This document shows, one piece after another, positions 1-10,296 of a stretch of 64,000 nucleotides of DNA (positions are counted from its first letter, which is position 1; each line of letters begins with the position of its first letter). A program made the translations under genes and the position numbers. Source of the DNA: Tritrichomonas musculus (lineage: Eukaryota; Parabasalia; Tritrichomonadida; Tritrichomonadidae); the NCBI GenBank assembly GCA_039105265.1, contig JAPFFF010000027.1, forward strand, positions 1,922,001 through 1,986,000. Direction: 5' to 3'. Below the pieces are notes generated by a model. That model did no database searches. It was not told the origin of the DNA and was given only the letters and a program-made list of their open reading frames with translations.

Positions 1-2
1 GT

Positions 3-2687
3 ATGTTAGCTTCATCGACCATCTTTTCCCCTCTTTTTTCTCGTCTGATGTCTCTTAATCCAACATCACTTGTATTTTATCATCTTTGCTATCTGATTTT
101 ATTCCTTCTATACTTTAATTCATCCTTTGCAAACGATATAACGAAAGAAGCTGATGCCTCTCATTTCCCTTATATTGCTTTCAACAGAGAATTACCCGAA
201 AAAACAAGGATCATTGCTGCTGCCCTTGTAGCAAATTTGGTTGTCAGTCATGAAAAGTTCCAGCAAATTTGTACTTCTAATGACTACCTTGATAAAGTAC
301 GCGAAGAACTTGCATTCCCCAACAGTAGACCAAGTTTAAGTGTTTGGCTGATGTTGTCTATAAGAAGAGCTTTTAATTTGTATTCACCAGATCCTGCTGT
401 TTTCACCGAAAATGCTCTTCATTTACAATGCGCTGTTTGCACCTGCTCCGAAGCACAGACTGAAAGAGCTGCTGCCATTTCAGTTTTGACATGTTTTTTG
501 AGACCATTTGAATGCAAGTGCAACTCTCAGATACTTTTCATGTCTCTTTTTTCAGCTGTAAAGGACGCTTCATTCTTGGTAAGATTTCATCTTGTCCTAC
601 TTCTCAAGAAGTTTGTAATGTCATTTGACAGTTTTTCAGATGCCGTTAAATGTATTACTACACTCGATTTTGATAGCTATCACTCGTTAATAAACTCCAT
701 TTACAACTGCTCAGTTACAAACTTTGAAGTATCGCCAATGAATGATCAAGATCAAGACCAAACCCAAGATAATAACAATGAAAATCAAAATAATGACAAT
801 GATAATAATCATAATGACAACGATAATAATCAAGATAACAATGAAAACTTAAATAATGATAATGACGACGGTGTTGATGTTGATATTAAAAATAATATTT
901 CTGTATTTGAAAGAATTGATACTCTAATGCATGATGATAAAGTTTCTGGCAAGGCTTATGCTGTTTCAATAGCTCTGCTACAGATGCTTTCAAACGATCC
1001 ACACCCAAGCGTTTCATCTCTTTCTCACACTGTTTTACAGTTCGTTTCTAAGCAACGCAACGCATACGAGAACTCAATGAACGAATATGGAGGTGAGAAT
1101 GGAGGCAGTGATGATATAGATGGAAACCCCAATGCAAGCAACGATTCAGTTGGAATGTTTTTGAATGCGTCAGTATCACCAATGAACACAGATCAATGCA
1201 TTGTTTCATATGGAGATGATGAATTCGAAGCTGAGCATCTTTCATTTGCTAATCTTGATCAAAACGAATCTCTTCATCAAAGTATGCTTCGTAACCTCAT
1301 CATTCCGAGTTCAGGCGAGCAACAATTTCAAAAGATCCATAATCCTAATCATAAGAAATCATTTTATGGTTCGACTTCTCATTCGCACTCTCGTGAATTT
1401 GATATGAAACATTTCTTATCATTATCTTTATCAAATGAAAGCATCAATCTTGTTGATTTCGACCCTGATTCTTTATTTTTTGCAGCAGCAACGAACAACA
1501 CAGTTTACTGCTCAAATCTCGAAGAAATCAAAGAAGTTTACCATCTCAATGCTACTGAATCACGCATTGTATCTCTCAGCGTAAATTCTGTTTTGTACAA
1601 CCACAATGAACACTCAGAAAGACATGATCACCACAACAATAATGGAAATACTGACAACAACAATAACGATAAAGGTGATAATAACAATAATAATAAGGAT
1701 GGCAAGTTATTCAAGAATAATATTGGTGCTATTCGTCCTCATTCTTTACCTTCTTCCTCTCAATCACCAAAAAACATTCCTCCCCACAGACGCTCTTCAT
1801 TAATTCCTTTATCAAGGAAAGTTTTTGTCCTCTTTGCAACAGAAAATGGCTGCGTATATATTTGGTGTCCTCCTAAAAAGACACCTGAAATAGTATTTAG
1901 ATGCGATCCGCAGTCAGAGTCTCTTGGCAATCTTTTCGCTTTCTTTATTCATGATCACAAGGATCAAGAAAAGCCAATCATTACAAATAATGCAACTAAC
2001 AATAATTTGATTGATAATTCTGCACATCGAAATTGCGATAATTTGTATGACTCATTTTGCGTGACAGTCACAAAAGATGGCGTTATTTCTCGTTGGTGCC
2101 TTGGAAGTCAATTACTAGTTTCAGAGTTTCCGACTGATATGAGAGTCATTTCAGCTTTTTGTAACAATAAAAAATCTGAAGACTCTGATTTTTGTTCGAT
2201 TTTACTCTCAAATGAAAAGAATGAATCATTTATATATGAATTAAGTTCCAATGATGAAGATTCAAAATTAGTACCACTTTCAATTAACTCGATATCAAAA
2301 AATAATAAAAATATTTCGAGCATATTTAAGACCATCTTACTTGATGACGTTTTTTATATCGCTTATAATGATGGTTCAATAATTAGAAAAGAGAGAAAAG
2401 ACAACAATGAAAAAATCAAGAAATTAATTGATATCAAAGATACCTTTTTCGATTTTTCAGTATCAGAAGATGAAAGTATAATTGTGGTATGCCCAACTAA
2501 TAATAGGCCACATGTTTACTTTGCATCAAATAAGGATTCAAACATCCAATATAAATCTGTGGAAATAAATGAAGTTGAAAAAGGAATTTCTTGCATGGCT
2601 CATAAAAGTAGAGAAGGAATTAGCTTTATGATTGGTGACGAAAGTGGAAATGTGTTTTTATTTTCTCATAATTACAAAAAAGAATAA
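3..2687 (+). CDS. Raptor-like TORC1 subunit, 3' part (5' end outside window)
   Basis: Raptor is the scaffold of TORC1 that recruits substrates to the TOR kinase. The open part (894 codons from the first ATG) starts with helical HEAT-type repeats: LPEKTR followed by a hydrophobic helix near residue 65, then LSVWLMLSIRRAF near residue 115, the counterpart of Raptor's conserved LRQWL/CLGKLW segment. The ERAAAISVL and DPHPSVSSL motifs also fit Raptor's armadillo region. The C-terminal half has WD40-like blades (GCVYIW, DGVISRW, ESGNVFLF). Asn/Asp-rich inserts near residues 250-290 and 540-560 are low complexity. The hydrophobic stretch at residues 20-45 reads as a HEAT helix, not a signal peptide. 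The frame reaches the window edge, so the N-terminal caspase-like domain probably lies upstream. Identification rests on motif order only; another HEAT-WD40 protein is possible. Confidence 0.65.
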   Translation: MLASSTIFSPLFSRLMSLNPTSLVFYHLCYLILFLLYFNSSFANDITKEADASHFPYIAFNRELPEKTRIIAAALVANLVVSHEKFQQICTSNDYLDKVREELAFPNSRPSLSVWLMLSIRRAFNLYSPDPAVFTENALHLQCAVCTCSEAQTERAAAISVLTCFLRPFECKCNSQILFMSLFSAVKDASFLVRFHLVLLLKKFVMSFDSFSDAVKCITTLDFDSYHSLINSIYNCSVTNFEVSPMNDQDQDQTQDNNNENQNNDNDNNHNDNDNNQDNNENLNNDNDDGVDVDIKNNISVFERIDTLMHDDKVSGKAYAVSIALLQMLSNDPHPSVSSLSHTVLQFVSKQRNAYENSMNEYGGENGGSDDIDGNPNASNDSVGMFLNASVSPMNTDQCIVSYGDDEFEAEHLSFANLDQNESLHQSMLRNLIIPSSGEQQFQKIHNPNHKKSFYGSTSHSHSREFDMKHFLSLSLSNESINLVDFDPDSLFFAAATNNTVYCSNLEEIKEVYHLNATESRIVSLSVNSVLYNHNEHSERHDHHNNNGNTDNNNNDKGDNNNNNKDGKLFKNNIGAIRPHSLPSSSQSPKNIPPHRRSSLIPLSRKVFVLFATENGCVYIWCPPKKTPEIVFRCDPQSESLGNLFAFFIHDHKDQEKPIITNNATNNNLIDNSAHRNCDNLYDSFCVTVTKDGVISRWCLGSQLLVSEFPTDMRVISAFCNNKKSEDSDFCSILLSNEKNESFIYELSSNDEDSKLVPLSINSISKNNKNISSIFKTILLDDVFYIAYNDGSIIRKERKDNNEKIKKLIDIKDTFFDFSVSEDESIIVVCPTNNRPHVYFASNKDSNIQYKSVEINEVEKGISCMAHKSREGISFMIGDESGNVFLFSHNYKKE

Positions 2688-3060
2688 TTTGTAAGAAAAA
2701 GATTATTTGTTTTATATATGATTTATAAAGTATATCTATATATATTTCTTATTTTTTTTTTACAAATATTTTTCAAAAAGTTGTATCGCTCATCTTAATT
2801 TTGAGCGAATAAAATATTTGAACGTTATGCCGAGCAAAATAAATTAATTATTTAGGTGAAATTATGGCAAAGCTATTATATTTTTTAAATTATTCTCACA
2901 TCCTGCTTTTCATCTTAAATATTTTTTATTTTTTCTTATCAAAATATTTAATAGAAATTGATATAATCTATAATAATAAAAAATGAAAGTGAAATTTTTT
3001 TCTTAGAATAAAAAGATTTTATTTTGTTTCTTTTTCTGTCAAAAAAGGTGAATTTACAAC
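2688..3060. other. AT-rich intergenic spacer
   Basis: 373 bases between the Raptor-like gene and the kinesin gene. Only AT-rich sequence and T runs are visible; no ORF, RNA gene or repeat pair was found. Confidence 0.6.
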
Positions 3061-5340
3061 ATGAATTTTTTTAACCAAAAAAACTATAAAATCCAAACTG
3101 AATTATTAATGACTCAGGAATCAATTCAAGTTTATGCGCGTGTAAGGCCTTGCGCTGAACCAGCTAATGATTTTCCAGGTGTTAAAATCGATGAAGTAGA
3201 TTCCTCAATTTTGCGTATAGACTTACCACCAGGCTTAACTCAAGCAAACCTTACTCAAGAAGCGCATTACAGATTTCCATTTAAGCATATTTTTTGGAAG
3301 GATTCTCTTCAGGATGATATTTTTAACATTGTCGCAGTCCCTCTAATTGATCATGCAATGGAAGGTTATAACGCAACATTATTTGCATACGGACAAACAG
3401 GAAGTGGCAAAACCTTTACTATTACTGGAGATGGAACACCAACATGCATGGGTATTGTTCCACGAGCTATTCAATATGTTTATAATAATATCCCATCTTA
3501 TAGTGATTTTGAAATTTCAATTTCTTATCTCGAAATATACAACAATGTCGCATATGATCTTCTTACAAACCAATCTAGTGAAAAAGCATCATCGATTCAA
3601 AGACTTGAAGATCTAAAAAGAGTTCAAATCGCTGATACTGGAAAAGAAACAATCTGTAAATCTTTATCGATCGAACCAGCACCAGATATCGAAGCAGCCC
3701 ATTTACAATTTTGGACAGGTGAAGCTGCACGCCAAAAAGCTGCAACAGTCAACAACAAATATTCATCACGTTCTCATACAATATTTACCTTTTATTTCAA
3801 ATTTACACAAAATGTTACAACTAATGAAAACGGCACAGAGTTCACCGTTCCTACGCCTATTAGTTCTAAAATCAATTTTGTCGATCTTGCAGGCTCAGAA
3901 AAATATGAAACTCTCAGCGACGATATTACTGAAAGAAAACTTGAAGCTAGACATATAAACAAATCTCTTTCTACACTTCAAAGCGTTATCTTAGGTATTA
4001 ACGGTAAGAAGAGCCACATTCCATTTCGAGATAGTACGCTCACAAGATTTTTGAAAGATTCATTAGTTGGGAATGTAAAGACTGCAATGATAAGCGCTCT
4101 ATCAACTAACAAAAATCATATTTCAGAAACACTTTCAACATGTAGATTTGCTGAAAGCGTTGCTCGTGTTACAACAACATCTAAGATCAATATTCGTGAG
4201 CTTCCACCACATGAAATGATCACTCGCCTTCGTAGCGAAATAGCTCATCTTCGTCAGTCAATAGCAAGAGCTTCTGGAGCTTATTATACACCTTCAAGCA
4301 ATACAAATAGCCAGGAACAAGATGAAAATGATAATGAAACAGCGTCAAATGGCTCTCATAATTCCGAAGAAAACGAAAATGCAAATTCAAAAAGCGAAAA
4401 TGATACTCCAAGCACAGCCGAAAGCAGTGAAACTCCAAAAGTACGAAAAATAAGCGATATTGAAGCCGTTGAACTGAAAAAGCAAGCAATTCAATTTGTT
4501 GAAAATCAATCCAATCATCTCGATGCTTATGCTCCCGAACAAGCACAATTTTGCTTCCAATTTTTGAAGGAATTAATTAGACGCGGAAATACGGCTTCGA
4601 TGACTGTTTCTCGCCTTCAAGAAAAAGTTGATGATACCAAAAAGACGATGGACAATCTTCTTTTACTTATGTCAGCACGTCAAAGCAATCAAAGCAATGG
4701 AAAACCTCTCATTGCTAAACAGAGCGCTTATCTTGAATTTTGTAAAAATCATGAAAAATTCTCTATTCTTAGACAAATGAAAAAGGCATTGAAAGAAGGT
4801 AACACAATTGCACAGAAAAAATATGAAGAATTTATAAAATTACGAAAAGAAAAAAATGATTTACAAGATAAAATTTCGAAAGTTGAAAATCGCCTTGACG
4901 AGCTCGAACATAATGGAAGCAAAGGAAAACAAATTGAAAATGATCCTGAAGTTATTGCAGCACGTGAAGAGCTTCAAGCTTTAGAAAATCAAAACGTCTC
5001 TGTGTTAGCTAACTTTAATAAATGCAATGATGATATGAAAAGATGCAAAGAACAGATCATAGCACTGAATAGAGATGCTCATCAGATCCAAAACGAAATG
5101 CACAATGAATTTGAAAAGTTTTGGGTTAATGTAGTTATGGCACATTCTACTGCTCAGAAAAATATGAATGCAAACAACAACAACAATAATAATAATACTA
5201 ATTCTAATAATTCAGGTTCCACACCAACCTCTCCATATTCAAAGAAAAGTAGTGAAAGAATATCAAGTAGTATGAGAGAACGAAGAAAGAGACCTCAAGT
5301 ACCATTAACTACTGAACCACAGAGGAACAAGCCTTTATAA
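3061..5340 (+). CDS. Kinesin motor protein, probably kinesin-9 family
   Basis: An N-terminal kinesin motor that moves along microtubules using ATP. The motor spans about residues 20-385: P-loop GQTGSGKT at residue 111, switch I NNKYSSRSH, switch II DLAGSE, and the HIPFRDSTLTRFL microtubule-binding segment. The phrase GEAARQKAATVNNKYSSRSH and the KIN-xx-LPPHEMI linker after the motor resemble kinesin-9 (KIF9/KLP1), which acts in flagellar axonemes; this subfamily call is an inference. After the motor come an acidic Asn/Ser-rich linker (about 415-460), a coiled coil (about 590-690) and a poly-Asn then basic tail. A second ATG 16 codons downstream (3109), just before SIQVYARVRP, is an equally good start. 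Motor-first layout with a short stalk fits an N-kinesin. Confidence 0.96.
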   Translation: MNFFNQKNYKIQTELLMTQESIQVYARVRPCAEPANDFPGVKIDEVDSSILRIDLPPGLTQANLTQEAHYRFPFKHIFWKDSLQDDIFNIVAVPLIDHAMEGYNATLFAYGQTGSGKTFTITGDGTPTCMGIVPRAIQYVYNNIPSYSDFEISISYLEIYNNVAYDLLTNQSSEKASSIQRLEDLKRVQIADTGKETICKSLSIEPAPDIEAAHLQFWTGEAARQKAATVNNKYSSRSHTIFTFYFKFTQNVTTNENGTEFTVPTPISSKINFVDLAGSEKYETLSDDITERKLEARHINKSLSTLQSVILGINGKKSHIPFRDSTLTRFLKDSLVGNVKTAMISALSTNKNHISETLSTCRFAESVARVTTTSKINIRELPPHEMITRLRSEIAHLRQSIARASGAYYTPSSNTNSQEQDENDNETASNGSHNSEENENANSKSENDTPSTAESSETPKVRKISDIEAVELKKQAIQFVENQSNHLDAYAPEQAQFCFQFLKELIRRGNTASMTVSRLQEKVDDTKKTMDNLLLLMSARQSNQSNGKPLIAKQSAYLEFCKNHEKFSILRQMKKALKEGNTIAQKKYEEFIKLRKEKNDLQDKISKVENRLDELEHNGSKGKQIENDPEVIAAREELQALENQNVSVLANFNKCNDDMKRCKEQIIALNRDAHQIQNEMHNEFEKFWVNVVMAHSTAQKNMNANNNNNNNNTNSNNSGSTPTSPYSKKSSERISSSMRERRKRPQVPLTTEPQRNKPL

Positions 5341-5665
5341 ACATGTGTCTTTTTACTATTATTATTTTTATTATTTTATTAAAATCTTTTATTATTTTTT
5401 TTTTTTTTTTTTTTTTGACACGAAAACATTTTTGAACAATTTTTTTTAAACTTCATCAATTATCAGATGAACAATTAAATAAATTGAGGATAAATATAAT
5501 TATTTTCTTATCCGTATCATCAATCAAAACTAATAAACAAATTAGTTTTCAGGTAATATGGTAATACTAAGATACAACATAGAAGTAAAATATTGATTTG
5601 ATTTATGTCATTCATTTAGTCTAAAGAGTTTTTTTTCCAACAACCATATAAAAATTCAAAATAAA
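5341..5665. other. Intergenic spacer with T run
   Basis: AT-rich spacer with a run of about 22 T at 5395-5416 just after the kinesin gene. A TCATTT initiator-like word lies at 5612-5617, about 50 bases before the next ATG. Nothing else is visible. Confidence 0.5.
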
Positions 5666-6316
5666 ATGAACATGTTATGGTGCTATCAATGCAAAAAAAT
5701 TGTCCCTGATGATGGAAACTATATCTGCTCACTCTGTGGAGGAGGATATGTTGAAAGAGAATCATATATTCTTGAAGAAGAAGGTGGATCTCCAGAAGGA
5801 ATGAGAGAACTTGATCTTGCTGTTAATCCTGTTACAATATATCAAGGTGACTTCATGCGTGGTGGAATTTCAATCGCTCTTCGTCTTAACGATCTTTCAT
5901 CAGCTCATTTATTAAGTTTCTTTCGATCGATTCTTCAATCTAGAGCAGGAAATACACGAATTCATTCTCGAACAACGATAGGTGCATCATTTGGTGGCAG
6001 AATTGGAGATTATGTTATTGGGAATGAAGATCAAGTCAGAGCTTTAGCAGAACATCTTTTTTCATTAGATCGCCAATCTCTTGGAAGCCGTCCTGCTGAG
6101 CAAAAATTTGTTACCTCACTCCGGGAAGTTCCATTTGATCAATCAAAATTTCCAGAAGATATTAATTCATGTATGATTTGCCTTGAACAACTGAAACCAG
6201 GTGAAAAAGTAATAGTTCTTGAATGTGGCCATCCTTTCCATAAAGAATGCATAAATCCTTGGCTTAAAATCCATTCAGAGTGTCCAAATTGTAGATTCAA
6301 ATTGCCATCCGCTTAA
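5666..6316 (+). CDS. Zinc-ribbon plus RING-H2 E3 ubiquitin ligase (RNF126/RNF115-like)
   Basis: Probable E3 ubiquitin ligase of 216 residues. Near the N-terminus a C4 zinc ribbon is formed by WCYQC (Cys6, Cys9) and CSLC (Cys22, Cys25), as in RNF126/RNF115/RING1-type plant ligases, where it binds ubiquitin or clients. The C-terminal RING-H2 (about residues 169-211) has CMICL, CGHPFHKEC, and CPNC, giving the C3H2C3 pattern. The preceding REVPFDQSKF peptide is also typical of this subfamily, which often shows a conserved LP/VP segment before the RING. The middle contains no other domain I recognise. The start is the first ATG of the frame; a second ATG lies two codons later. Confidence 0.92.
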   Translation: MNMLWCYQCKKIVPDDGNYICSLCGGGYVERESYILEEEGGSPEGMRELDLAVNPVTIYQGDFMRGGISIALRLNDLSSAHLLSFFRSILQSRAGNTRIHSRTTIGASFGGRIGDYVIGNEDQVRALAEHLFSLDRQSLGSRPAEQKFVTSLREVPFDQSKFPEDINSCMICLEQLKPGEKVIVLECGHPFHKECINPWLKIHSECPNCRFKLPSA

Positions 6317-7181
6317 TTTAAATTATTTTTTATCAGCCTTTATATTAATGGAAAATGGGATATAAGCAATATTTATTCATACCACATAATAATTTATACT
6401 ATTATCATTCTCGGTTTCTTAATAACATTACAATAGGAAAACTTTCTTGTCAATTTTTACCAATTGATGTAGAAGTACTATTTTAATGGCAAGCGTTCAA
6501 ACATTTTATTAAATTTTTTATAGAGAATCAAAAATATTTTAAGTATCCATTTCTAAATTTAGTCATAACATCTTATTTACTTCTCTATATATTTTATTAC
6601 GAATATTTTTATCATATATTAGAAAAATATATTTTCATTTGTAATCAATGGCAATCTTTTTTTTTTTTTTTTTGTGCGTGTGTGTATTTTAGAAAAAGAA
6701 TACGATTAATTCTTTTTTTCATTTTTAGAATCAAGCCCAATACTTTTTATAAACAATTAGATCAAAATCTCATTAGAATTTATCGTAAAAGCTAAGTCAA
6801 AAACCTTTAAAATTTTAATACAATTTTGAGAATTTGATTCAGCCATTCTTTTACCAAAAAATGATTTATAATATCTTACAAACAACTTAGCAAATTTTAT
6901 TTTTTTATTGCTGTAAGGTGACATATTTAATATTAAAAATTAAAAAAAAGCTTAATTTTTAAATTTTATATTAAATTTAATCTCATAAAAATAAACTTTT
7001 TATGGAATGAATTTAAATTCTATTTTGAAAAGGCTCAGATAATTTCTGTTAGAAAAACGTATTAATTGAAATAATTTCTATTCATTAATTTTTTTGAATA
7101 TAATAAAATAACTTTTTGTATACTACAGGTAGCATTCTAAATTGATCGGACAAAATAACATTGAAAAATTTCAATTTATTA
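6317..7181. other. Long AT-rich intergenic region
   Basis: About 860 bases of AT-rich sequence with a T run and a short GTGTGTGT-like stretch near 6675. No ORF with coding character, no inverted repeat and no RNA gene was seen. Confidence 0.5.
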
Positions 7182-7847
7182 ATGCTTAAACTTCAAATTC
7201 GCTTTCATAAAGATACTATTCCAATAGAAGTTGCCGTTGGCTCAAATATTTCTCAATTAATGGATGCAATTTATACATCTCTATCTATTCCACCAGAACG
7301 ACAACAAATTATATATAAAGGACAAAAAATAAACATGGACGCTGATAGTAATCTCGATTCTTTTAAAATATCTAATGGCACCAAGTTACTTTTATTACAG
7401 ACAGATTCTGATTCAGGGGTATCAACATCATCTGCAAATGGACAAAATACGTGCAGATTTGGAAGGCCTTCATATTCTGTGAATATGCAACCAGAGTTCT
7501 TAAATGCATATCCTCATGCACCAATAATAGCAAAAGGAATTCCACCAAAATGCGAAAAACCTTTTCAGTCACAGATGGTAATTTTACCAAAAAACCCATT
7601 TCCTATTTATAACACTGAAGGAACTTCTTCAAATTTATCTTTTGAAACAGATGCCATTTGGGTCACTTCCGAAAACCAGAAAAACGAAAGGATTTTCTTT
7701 TCCGATATCAAAAATAGTTTGATTCAAGACATCCCCGGTTACGAGAAACAATATGTTGCATTATGCCTTTTAACAAAATATGGGAAAAGATGGTTTTATT
7801 TCATTCCAAATCAATATTCAACATTAATAAAACAACTCCTTCCTTGA
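7182..7847 (+). CDS. Ubiquitin-like (UBL) domain protein
   Basis: A 221-residue protein with an N-terminal ubiquitin-like fold: MLKLQIRF strand, SQLMDAIYTSLSI helix, RQQIIYKGQKI strand, and SNGTKLLLL at about residue 70. I place the start at the ATG at 7182, because a longer reading from 7161 would begin with TTG and because the UBL beta strand begins right at this Met, as in ubiquitin itself. The C-terminal 140 residues are unrecognised, with a possible small globular domain (about 150-221: ISFETDAIWV, LCLLTKYGKRWFYFIPN). There is no C-terminal diglycine, so it is probably an integral UBL protein that docks to proteasome or shuttle partners, not a modifier. Confidence 0.8.
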   Translation: MLKLQIRFHKDTIPIEVAVGSNISQLMDAIYTSLSIPPERQQIIYKGQKINMDADSNLDSFKISNGTKLLLLQTDSDSGVSTSSANGQNTCRFGRPSYSVNMQPEFLNAYPHAPIIAKGIPPKCEKPFQSQMVILPKNPFPIYNTEGTSSNLSFETDAIWVTSENQKNERIFFSDIKNSLIQDIPGYEKQYVALCLLTKYGKRWFYFIPNQYSTLIKQLLP

Positions 7848-8076
7848 AATCACACTTAAAGAAATTTCAATTTACATTTTATTATTAAAATACTAACAAG
7901 AAATATTTGACTAAAATATTATAAGATTATTTTTCAATATTTTATCATATAGCCAAATTTTATAATGTAAAAACTTAAATAAGTTAAAAAATGCAATTAA
8001 AACAACAACAAGTTTCGAAAAATAATAAATAATAATTGAATTAAAACACAATCATTTATACAAATTAAAATGGCTT

Positions 8077-9978
8077 TCAAAGCTCTTCTTCATTTATATT
8101 TTCAAAGAAGTAGACTACAGAAATCAGAAGGAAAATAAGCAAAAAGCTTATTCCTGTGAAGTAATTGATAGATTTTTCAGTTAGAATAGAGTTTCTTAAA
8201 AAGACAGCAATAATAACACAGAAAATGTCAATGAGAGGGAATATGAGAGTAAACATTGCTGTATGATTCAATTTATGCATTACATATGACATAAGAACAA
8301 GAGCAGGAAGTTCAATCAAAGCCGTCAAAATTGCACCTTGGTTACCAATTTCCATAGAAAGACCAATATTTCCATTTAATGCAAATTTAACAGCATTCAT
8401 ATACTCAGCACAATTTGGAATTAAAGTATAAAAGACAAGACCAACAAATCTTTGCGATAATTTAAGTTCTTCAATTGCATCAGGGATTTTTTCAGTCATA
8501 ACGTGCGCCATTAATGAAAACATAACAGTAGAAAGAATAAGTATGACAATTGCAACTGTTTTTGACATTGTTGATCCAATTTCATTATCTTTGTTATGAG
8601 GGGTTTCGTATATATGCGGGTGCGTTTTGAGTGAGAAGAAAACACCTATGATGTAAATTACTGGCATTAAACATGCCATAACAGTCATTAGTGGACCAGC
8701 ATATTTATCGTAAATGGGATCAGATTCGATATTGGCCAAAGTAATACTTGAGCACATTGTACAATTGGTCATAGTACCATCTGCATTTGAAGAAGCACAT
8801 GATTGGCAAGAAATATTTGTATGAGCATGTATGTGATAAAAAACAGAAGGGAATAAAACGGCCATCACAGAAAGAAGAAGGAAAGTTCCTGAGATTGATT
8901 GGCTTTTCCTATTCAAAATAGTTTCATGCCATTTTAAGCCTGCAGCAAACATGCCAACGCCAGGAATAATCAAAAGATTCATTAAGAATGCACCTGTAAC
9001 AGCACTGCGAACAACATCCTGTAATCCTTTATTTAGTGAAAAATAGTATAAAATTAATTCAACGATTGTTAAAAATATTGAGTTTAAGATTGCACCAAGA
9101 ACAAGCCCTAGTTGATGAGATAAATCATCCACACAAATTCCAATCAGATATGCACATGGAACAGCTCCTATAATAGCCATAACTGCCCCAAGCATTGGAT
9201 TAGAAATGACTTTATTATTTGTCGGAATAAAGCCGCAAATAAGTGCCATTATGATAAAGGGAATCAAATTAATATAAACAACTTCAAACGAAAAAATAGT
9301 ATACTTAAAATAAAATGAAGAACCACTTGAGTATATCATTATAATTGGACGACGACCAACTTGAGGATTTTGATCACGCATATTTACAACTTCATAAAAA
9401 GTAGGATTTTTAAATGACAATTTGAGAATTTTTAAAAGGAATTGCGACATTGGTATAAAGTAAATAAATTCCCAACTAAGTACTGCGCCTAATAATGCAC
9501 CAACACCATATATTGGGGAAAATAATATCCACAAAAATTTAGTAAAGCAATTATCTGGACCTCTTGGTTCATCATTTGTCGAAATATATCTATTGAATGG
9601 GTAAATAATATAGAGAGCAAATTGAAAACAAACAATTCCATGATGAAAACCATAAATTGTTAAACAGAATAAAACGCCTGTTATAAAATAAAAAATAGAA
9701 ATCCACCATCCAAAAAAAATAGACCATACTATATTTGATATTGATAAAATTTTATGTGGCTTCTTGTTCTCTAATCGTTCAAGTGCTTGTAAATTGATCG
9801 AATTACGTGGAGCATGAGGCTTAAAACCTAAAACGTGCGGCTCATCTTCTTCGTCAACATGTGGATCATCAAGCACTTGTACTTGCGATTCATCTTTTGG
9901 AAGGTCATTTGTTTCTAATAAACTTTGAGAAATTGCACCACTTTGATTTGATGACCTATTTAATTCTTCGAAACTCAT
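8077..9978 (-). CDS. YccF-CAX family cation/proton exchanger (Vnx1-like)
   Basis: A multi-pass membrane antiporter of the calcium/cation antiporter superfamily, probably exchanging Ca2+ or a monovalent cation for protons across a vacuolar membrane. A YccF-like domain (about residues 80-135, with FGWWISIFYFITG and CLTIYGFHHGI) precedes the exchanger, the architecture of fungal Vnx1-type proteins. The first alpha repeat has GLVLGAILNSIFLTIVELI; the second has PNCAEYMNAV and EIGNQGAILTALIELPALVL. A loop between the halves holds two CxxC pairs (CQSC, CTMC), possibly a small zinc or disulphide knot. I chose the ATG at 9978, since the frame upstream offers only TTG. A paralogue lies at 52667-54529; here the second repeat keeps the Glu in LIELPAL. 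Confidence 0.88.
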   Translation of the reverse strand: MSFEELNRSSNQSGAISQSLLETNDLPKDESQVQVLDDPHVDEEDEPHVLGFKPHAPRNSINLQALERLENKKPHKILSISNIVWSIFFGWWISIFYFITGVLFCLTIYGFHHGIVCFQFALYIIYPFNRYISTNDEPRGPDNCFTKFLWILFSPIYGVGALLGAVLSWEFIYFIPMSQFLLKILKLSFKNPTFYEVVNMRDQNPQVGRRPIIMIYSSGSSFYFKYTIFSFEVVYINLIPFIIMALICGFIPTNNKVISNPMLGAVMAIIGAVPCAYLIGICVDDLSHQLGLVLGAILNSIFLTIVELILYYFSLNKGLQDVVRSAVTGAFLMNLLIIPGVGMFAAGLKWHETILNRKSQSISGTFLLLSVMAVLFPSVFYHIHAHTNISCQSCASSNADGTMTNCTMCSSITLANIESDPIYDKYAGPLMTVMACLMPVIYIIGVFFSLKTHPHIYETPHNKDNEIGSTMSKTVAIVILILSTVMFSLMAHVMTEKIPDAIEELKLSQRFVGLVFYTLIPNCAEYMNAVKFALNGNIGLSMEIGNQGAILTALIELPALVLMSYVMHKLNHTAMFTLIFPLIDIFCVIIAVFLRNSILTEKSINYFTGISFLLIFLLISVVYFFENINEEEL

Positions 9979-10296
9979 AAATTGATTTTCAATGATTATC
10001 AATTTATTCAATTGGATTTGAACAAATATTTTGTGAAATAACAGTTAAACATTCAAATTGCGGTTCAGGTTAGCGGGATGCATAATCATAAACCTTGGAT
10101 AAAAATAAATCTTTGAAAACTAATATGAAAAGCAAAATAATTCTTAGATCAAATACAGTTAACTATACTTTTGAATAATCTAGTAACTATCATTGCTTTG
10201 GAAAGAAATTAATATTAGAAGAAATATTTCAGCCAAAAAATAAAATAAATTTAAAAGTTATAGAAGGACTATTTTTAGTTCGAGGTTATTGCTACT
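9979..10296. other. Intergenic spacer
   Basis: AT-rich sequence between two minus-strand genes: upstream region of the exchanger and 3' region of the epimerase. No ORF or repeat seen. Confidence 0.5.
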
